From the NCBI RefSeq assembly GCF_036350515.1, contig NZ_JAZDUE010000009.1, positions 165,820 to 229,819 on the forward strand: a stretch of 64,000 nucleotides of DNA, in the 5' to 3' direction. Shown piece after piece: positions 60,361 through 64,000 of this stretch (its first letter is position 1; every line of letters begins with the position of its first letter). The translations under genes were made by a program, and so were the position numbers. Origin of the DNA: Gordonia prachuapensis. Lineage in GTDB: Bacteria; Actinomycetota; Actinomycetes; Mycobacteriales; Mycobacteriaceae. The notes beneath the pieces are model-generated. The model ran no database searches, had not been told where the DNA came from, and saw only the letters and a list, made by a program, of their open reading frames with translations.

Positions 60361-61830
60361 ATGAACGAGCCGGAGCCGCCGATGATGCGCAGGCGCGACG
60401 TCCCCCCGGGGCCGGCGCCGCGCGGCGGCGACCCCGCTCGTCGCGGCACACCGCCCCGGCGGATGCCGCCCCCCAATCCCGAGCCCGGCCGCACCCACCG
60501 GGTGCCACCCCCGCACAGTCCACCCCAGCGCAGTCCGGCGCCGCCACCTCCACCTCATCCGCCGCAGCACCCGAACGCGCGGCCACAGGGGGCCCAGGCC
60601 CCTGGCCCGACCGCCCATCTGCGTGAACGCCAGGCCGGCGACGGCCGTTATCGTCCGCCGCTTGCATGGTCGGATTCGTCGGAACCCGGCCGCGCCGGGC
60701 GGGGGTACGCGCCGACCCAGAAGCCCGAGCCAATCCCGGCGGCCGAGCGCACCCGTCGCCCGGTTCCCGACCGCGCGGGTTCCTCCCCGCGCAGCAGCAG
60801 TGGCGCGCCGCCTCGACGCCCGGGAAGCAGGTCGGGACGACCGGTCGGGACGCCGAAACCACGACGACGTCGTCGCCGTATTCGCGTCGGCCGGTTGCTA
60901 CTGGTGGCGCTGCTGCTCCTGGTGGTCGCGTCGGTCGGCCTCGTCTTCTATTACGACGGCAAGCTCCACCGCACCGACGCACTCGCGGCATATGCCGGAC
61001 GCCCGGTCGACACCCCTGGCACGAATTGGCTGATCGTCGGGACGGATTCGCGGGCCGACCTGAGTGACGCCGAGCGCGCGGAGTTGTCCACCGGAGACAG
61101 CGACGGGTCCCGCACCGACACCATCATGATGGTGTACAAGCCGCCGAGCGGCGATGCCATGCTCATCAGCGTCCCGCGCGACCTGTACGTCCCCGTCCCG
61201 GGACAGGGATCGCACAAGATCAACGCGGCGTTCAACTTCGGTGGGCCGCAACTGCTCGTGCAGACCCTCGAACAGCTCAGCGGGGTGCGCATCGACCACT
61301 ACGCCGAGATCGGGTTCGGCGGGTTCGACCAGGTCGTCGACGCGGTCGGCGGGGTGGAGATCTGCCTCGATCAGCCCCTCAACGACCCGCTCGCCGGCCT
61401 GAACCTTCCCGCCGGCTGCCAGGAACTGAACGGGCAGCAGGCACTCGGGCTGGTGCGCACGCGGGCTTTCCCGAACGCCGACCTGGAACGGATCGAGAAC
61501 CAGCGCAAGTTCCTCAGCGCGCTCATGGCGAAGGCGACGAGCCCCGCGGTGTTGCTGAATCCGTTCGCGCTCGTACCGTTCGTCAACTCCGCGGTGGATG
61601 CGGTCACCGTCGACGAGGGCGACCATCTGTGGAACCTGGCCGGGCTGGCGTGGTCGTTACGTGGCGATCCGATCACCACCACCGTTCCCACGGGAGGCAA
61701 CGAGTACACCTCCGACGGCTCCTCCCTCGCTGTGAGCGACACCACCGAACAGTTCTTCACGTACGTCCGCAAGGGCGCGCCGGTTCCCGAGGATCTGCTG
61801 TCCGAACAGGGCGGAGTCGTCGGCGGCTGA
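60361..61830 (+). CDS. LytR-CpsA-Psr (LCP) family protein (Rv3840-region)
   Basis: A 489-residue membrane protein. A 165-residue Pro/Arg-rich cytoplasmic arm precedes one span (LLLVALLLLVVASVGLVFYY, about 177-197) and the LCP domain outside the membrane: TNWLIVGTDSR, GSRTDTIMMVYKP, MLISVPRDLYVPVPGQGSHK, INAAFNFGG and LVRTRAFPNADLERIENQR. These contain the Arg and Asp residues that bind lipid pyrophosphate. LCP enzymes attach arabinogalactan to peptidoglycan in this group (Lcp1), which complements the galactan locus in this window. ATG 60361 is supported by the box at 60348; longer in-frame starts exist. Confidence 0.9.
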   Translation: MNEPEPPMMRRRDVPPGPAPRGGDPARRGTPPRRMPPPNPEPGRTHRVPPPHSPPQRSPAPPPPPHPPQHPNARPQGAQAPGPTAHLRERQAGDGRYRPPLAWSDSSEPGRAGRGYAPTQKPEPIPAAERTRRPVPDRAGSSPRSSSGAPPRRPGSRSGRPVGTPKPRRRRRRIRVGRLLLVALLLLVVASVGLVFYYDGKLHRTDALAAYAGRPVDTPGTNWLIVGTDSRADLSDAERAELSTGDSDGSRTDTIMMVYKPPSGDAMLISVPRDLYVPVPGQGSHKINAAFNFGGPQLLVQTLEQLSGVRIDHYAEIGFGGFDQVVDAVGGVEICLDQPLNDPLAGLNLPAGCQELNGQQALGLVRTRAFPNADLERIENQRKFLSALMAKATSPAVLLNPFALVPFVNSAVDAVTVDEGDHLWNLAGLAWSLRGDPITTTVPTGGNEYTSDGSSLAVSDTTEQFFTYVRKGAPVPEDLLSEQGGVVGG

Positions 61831-61868
61831 TTCGATCCGCCTCCGAAATATGGTGAGGCTCAAATCAG

Positions 61869-61887
61869 TTAGGCTGCGCTGATCCGA
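61869..61887 (+). promoter_or_regulatory. Candidate IdeR site upstream of ferritin
   Basis: TTAGGCTGCGCTGATCCGA matches 12 of 19 consensus IdeR positions. IdeR activates ferritin in mycobacteria by binding upstream of the promoter. The match is weak. Confidence 0.35.
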
Positions 61888-61908
61888 AATAGCTTTTTGA
61901 CGTGCTCG

Positions 61909-61914
61909 TATTCT
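61909..61914 (+). promoter_or_regulatory. -10 box, leaderless ferritin gene
   Basis: TATTCT, 6 bases before ATG 61921, with no ribosome-binding site. A TTGACG nearby is only 6 bases from it and cannot be its -35. Confidence 0.5.
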
Positions 61915-61920
61915 GGTGTC

Positions 61921-62466
61921 ATGACATCGAATACCGGTGAGTCCGTGTTCCACAAACTGTTGCACGATCAGATCGGCAACGAGTTCGCCGCCGCGCAGCA
62001 GTACATCGCGGTCGCGATCTACTACGACAGCCACGACATGCCCCAGCTGGCCAAGCACTTCTATGCCCAGGCCGTCGAAGAACGCAATCACGCGATGATG
62101 ATCGTGCAGTACTTCCTCGACCGCGACGTCGACGTCGAGATCCCCGGAGTCCCGGCGCCCCGCAACGATTTCGCCGACTATCGCGAACCGATCGAGCTGG
62201 CGTTGGCGCAGGAGAAGTCGGTCACCGAACAGATCGTCGACCTCGCACGCGCGGCGCGCGACTCCGGCGATTACATGGGCGAGCAGTTCATGCAGTGGTT
62301 CCTCGCCGAGCAGGTCGAGGAGGTCGCCACCATGACCACGTTGCAGACCATCGCCGAACGCGCGCAGGGCAATCTGTTCGACCTGGAGAACTTCGTCGAG
62401 CGCGAGATCAACGGCGCCGCACCGGAGTCCGCGACACCGCCCGCGGCCGCCGGCGGCAACCTCTGA
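61921..62466 (+). CDS. bfrB: Ferritin (BfrB-like)
   Basis: A 181-residue non-heme ferritin that stores iron in a 24-subunit shell. Ferroxidase ligands are visible in LLHDQIGNEFAAAQQYIAVA (Glu near residue 22), AVEERNHAMMIVQYFLDRD (Glu and His near 55) and LAEQVEEVATMTTL (Glu/Gln near 130). The C-terminus is a short Ala/Pro/Gly tail. ATG 61921 is supported by a -10 box 6 bases upstream and by family length. Location after the LCP gene matches Rv3841. Confidence 0.95.
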   Translation: MTSNTGESVFHKLLHDQIGNEFAAAQQYIAVAIYYDSHDMPQLAKHFYAQAVEERNHAMMIVQYFLDRDVDVEIPGVPAPRNDFADYREPIELALAQEKSVTEQIVDLARAARDSGDYMGEQFMQWFLAEQVEEVATMTTLQTIAERAQGNLFDLENFVEREINGAAPESATPPAAAGGNL

Positions 62467-62467
62467 C

Positions 62468-63388
62468 CTAGCGCAGGGTGACCTGCCGCCCGCGGATGCC
62501 GTCACGCGACCGCACCTCCGCGGTGCTCAGATCGCCGTCGACCGCCAACGCCTCGGAGAGCCAGTCGTCGAACTGATCGAGTCCCGCCGACCATTCCTCG
62601 TGGTGCAGTTCGTTGTCGAGGTCGAAGACGGGGACCAGCAGTCCATGGGTGCGGAACGATCCGGCGAACCGCGAACCCTCGCCGAGGGTGAGTCGGCCCG
62701 CCGCATGGAGACGGGCCAGGGCGTTCATCACCTCGTCCTCGGGTTCGGGCCGGACCCATCGGAGGTGCGCCCGTTCCCCGGCGTCGACCCACCACGGGGC
62801 GCCGATCCCGCTCTTCGCGGTCAGGCGGGCGCTGGGCATGATCGAATCCTTGGCCTGTTCGAGCATGTCGGCGAACTCGGCCGGGACATCGGCGCCCGGC
62901 GGGAACCACCACGCGAAATCGTCGTGCACGACGACGTCGAGAGTGCTGTCCGGATCGATGACGTCGACGAGCGCCGGCGGGTCGTCCGAGCGCACGTAGT
63001 CGGCGTCCGGCTCGGCCCGCGTCGACCACACGACCGCGTCGGCGATCTCACGCTCGACATCGTCGGGGTCCATCTCGGTCTGCAGGGCGACAATGCCCTG
63101 CGGGCCGTCGTCGGTGTTGCGGACGAGTGCACGCACGGCGCCCGGCAGGATGCTGGCGAGGACGACGTCACGGTCGGCGCCCTGTTTCAGGGTGCCGGCG
63201 CCCAGATCGACTGTCGCGGAGGCCAGGAAGGCACGCATCGCGACCAGATCACATTCGGCGGCGAGGCCCGCGAACGGCCGCGGCGGCGGCGCCATGGCAG
63301 CCCGCTGACGCTCCTTGCGTGCCGCCACCCGCTCGGCCCGGTTGCTCCCCGGTCGTGGCCCGCTGCCTCGTTTGCTCTTCTTCGCCAT
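62468..63388 (-). CDS. DUF5926 family protein
   Basis: A 306-residue cytoplasmic protein of a conserved actinobacterial family. It begins with a strongly basic tail (AKKSKRGSGPRPGSNRAERV, then RKERQRAAM) and continues as an acidic alpha/beta domain (PFAGLAAECDLVAMRAFLAS, DFAWWFPPG, PWWVDAGERAHLRWVRP). No catalytic motif is recognised; relatives are sometimes mislabelled as SecA-related. ATG 63388 has GAAGG upstream. Convergent with ferritin, one base apart. Confidence 0.85.
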   Translation of the reverse strand: MAKKSKRGSGPRPGSNRAERVAARKERQRAAMAPPPRPFAGLAAECDLVAMRAFLASATVDLGAGTLKQGADRDVVLASILPGAVRALVRNTDDGPQGIVALQTEMDPDDVEREIADAVVWSTRAEPDADYVRSDDPPALVDVIDPDSTLDVVVHDDFAWWFPPGADVPAEFADMLEQAKDSIMPSARLTAKSGIGAPWWVDAGERAHLRWVRPEPEDEVMNALARLHAAGRLTLGEGSRFAGSFRTHGLLVPVFDLDNELHHEEWSAGLDQFDDWLSEALAVDGDLSTAEVRSRDGIRGRQVTLR

Positions 63389-63432
63389 GCGTCCACCTTC
63401 TCACGGGGTTCCGTCGGCGAGAGCACCCCTTG

Positions 63433-63477
63433 GTCCCTGAGGAGCCCGCGACGAAGGAGCGTGCGTCACGAAGGGCA
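63433..63477. repeat. Copy of the CCTGAGGAGC...TCACGAAGG repeat
   Basis: CCCTGAGGAGCCCGCGACGA, then GCGTGCGTCACGAAGGG, a diverged copy of the repeat at 2300. The opposite arm (GCGGCCCTTCGTGACGCTCGG) recurs at about 63860, so the two face each other across the GIY-YIG gene. Confidence 0.6.
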
Positions 63478-63571
63478 CCGCAACATCCACAGAATGCACA
63501 CACCGATTCGCCGCAATCCACAGGTTACTCCGCGGAGCCTCGACCCGCCCGACGTCCCCGACAATGACGAG

Positions 63572-64000
63572 ATGGCATGGGCATACCTCCTGGAATGTGC
63601 CGACGGGAAGTACTACGTCGGAAGCACGCGAGACCTGGAAGCACGACTGCAACAACACAGCTCCGCGATGATCGGGTTCACCGCCACCCGACGGCCGATC
63701 AAGCTCGTGTGGCAAGCAGAGCTCGACACCGTCGCGGACGCGTACGCCATCGAACGGCGTATCCACGGCTGGTCCCGTCGCAAGAAGCAGGCTCTGATCG
63801 CCGGTGACATCGACTTGCTTCGCTCGCTGTCCAAGCGGCGCACGAAGAGTGACGATGGAGCGGCCCTTCGTGACGCTCGGCTAGTGTCCTGCGCCATAAA
63901 TTCGTTAAATAACTGTAACGGAGGGATGTTGCGCGGCAAACGGGCTGCTCGGGCGTGGGATCCTGGGGTATGGCAGGTGGGCGACCGAAGATCGAGTTGG
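63572..64000 (+). CDS. GIY-YIG nuclease family protein, 3' end altered by insertion
   Basis: A small GIY-YIG domain protein. Residues 1-75 contain WAYLLECADGKYYVGSTRDL with the catalytic Arg region EARLQQHS, and AYAIERRIHGWSRRKKQALI with the metal-binding Glu (about residue 61). These proteins are DNA-cutting enzymes of about 90-105 residues. At codon 104 (63881) the sequence passes into what looks like an IS630-type end, and the frame stays open to the window edge, so the native stop has been displaced and the product would carry a foreign tail. ATG 63572. Nuclease activity is not certain for this single-domain group. Confidence 0.75.
   Translation, partial: MAWAYLLECADGKYYVGSTRDLEARLQQHSSAMIGFTATRRPIKLVWQAELDTVADAYAIERRIHGWSRRKKQALIAGDIDLLRSLSKRRTKSDDGAALRDARLVSCAINSLNNCNGGMLRGKRAARAWDPGVWQVGDRRSSW
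63884..64000 (+). mobile_element. Left end of IS630-family element (cut by window edge)
   Basis: After a TA dinucleotide at 63882-63883, the target-site duplication of this family, the sequence GTGTCCTGCGCCATAAATTCG begins; its base composition is lower in GC than its surroundings and it leads into a transposase start at 63970. The right end lies outside the window. Confidence 0.6.
63970..64000 (+). CDS. IS630-family transposase, first 10 codons
   Basis: MAGGRPKIEL is the typical opening of IS630-family transposases (MAGRPK...). The gene runs off the window, so nothing more can be seen. The assignment relies on this short start and on the adjoining TA/inverted-repeat-like end. Confidence 0.55.
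   Translation, partial: MAGGRPKIEL

Noticed and set aside
61897..61914. TTGACG with TATTCT as a -35/-10 pair for ferritin
   Set aside because: Only 6 bases separate them; the -10 alone fits a leaderless start.
1..64000. tRNA, rRNA, riboswitch and prophage genes
   Set aside because: I found no cloverleaf, rRNA segment, known riboswitch motif or phage structural gene; a covariance-model scan would be needed to exclude small RNAs.

Overview
This is high-GC DNA from a mycolic-acid actinobacterium (order Mycobacteriales), most like Gordonia or a close relative. The evidence is a near-complete mycolyl-arabinogalactan locus (cutinase-like lipase, two Ag85-type mycolyltransferases, AftB, UbiA, PAP2 phosphatase, GlfT2, Glf), LGFP cell-wall repeats, a DUF222/HNH (13E12-type) gene, an IdeR box and many leaderless-type promoters. 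Gene order from the lipase to the ferritin follows, with insertions, the M. tuberculosis Rv3802c-Rv3841 segment as I remember it. The genus is an inference.

Layout. 1-2280: an F420-type oxidoreductase cut by the window edge and an NDH-2-like flavoprotein. 2432-14102 (minus): the cell-wall locus, where Glf, GlfT2, UbiA, the PAP2 phosphatase and AftB build galactan and arabinan and the mycolyltransferases load mycolates. 14287-17517 (plus): four overlapping genes (GT2 glycosyltransferase, acyl-CoA dehydrogenase-like, PIG-L deacetylase, NodS-like methyltransferase), followed by a GAF-ANTAR regulator. 18276-20622: a SpoIID/LytB-LGFP protein and a toxin-antitoxin pair. 20643-32257: an unusual block with an ECF sigma factor, an acidic protein, two Asp/Gly-rich putative Ca-binding repeat proteins, an FHA-ABC exporter, a membrane-anchored Hsp70-like protein, two dynamin-like GTPases and a lipoprotein.

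32258-42877: an MHS transporter, a PGRP amidase, a DUF222/HNH protein, a HAD phosphatase with two tandem PlsC acyltransferases, a decayed P-loop kinase gene, a metallo-beta-lactamase/Rieske fusion and a TetR regulator. 42879-50447: a putative polysaccharide or glycolipid operon (SQD1-like nucleotide-sugar enzyme, BcsB-like protein, processive GT2), bracketed by two paralogous multi-spanning transporters. 50492-62466: serS, an ankyrin protein, a septum-formation protein, a zincin, a histidine phosphatase, pheA, an IdeR-controlled DUF2470 gene, a CPBP protease, small membrane proteins, an AurF-like oxygenase with a DUF4873 partner, an LCP ligase and ferritin. 62468-64000: a DUF5926 protein and a GIY-YIG gene whose 3' end is interrupted by the left end of an IS630-like element.

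The best candidates for undescribed biology are the repeat-protein/Hsp70/dynamin/FHA-ABC block, the Nod-factor-like four-gene cassette and the SQD1-BcsB-GT2 operon. No tRNA, rRNA, CRISPR array or prophage was recognised.
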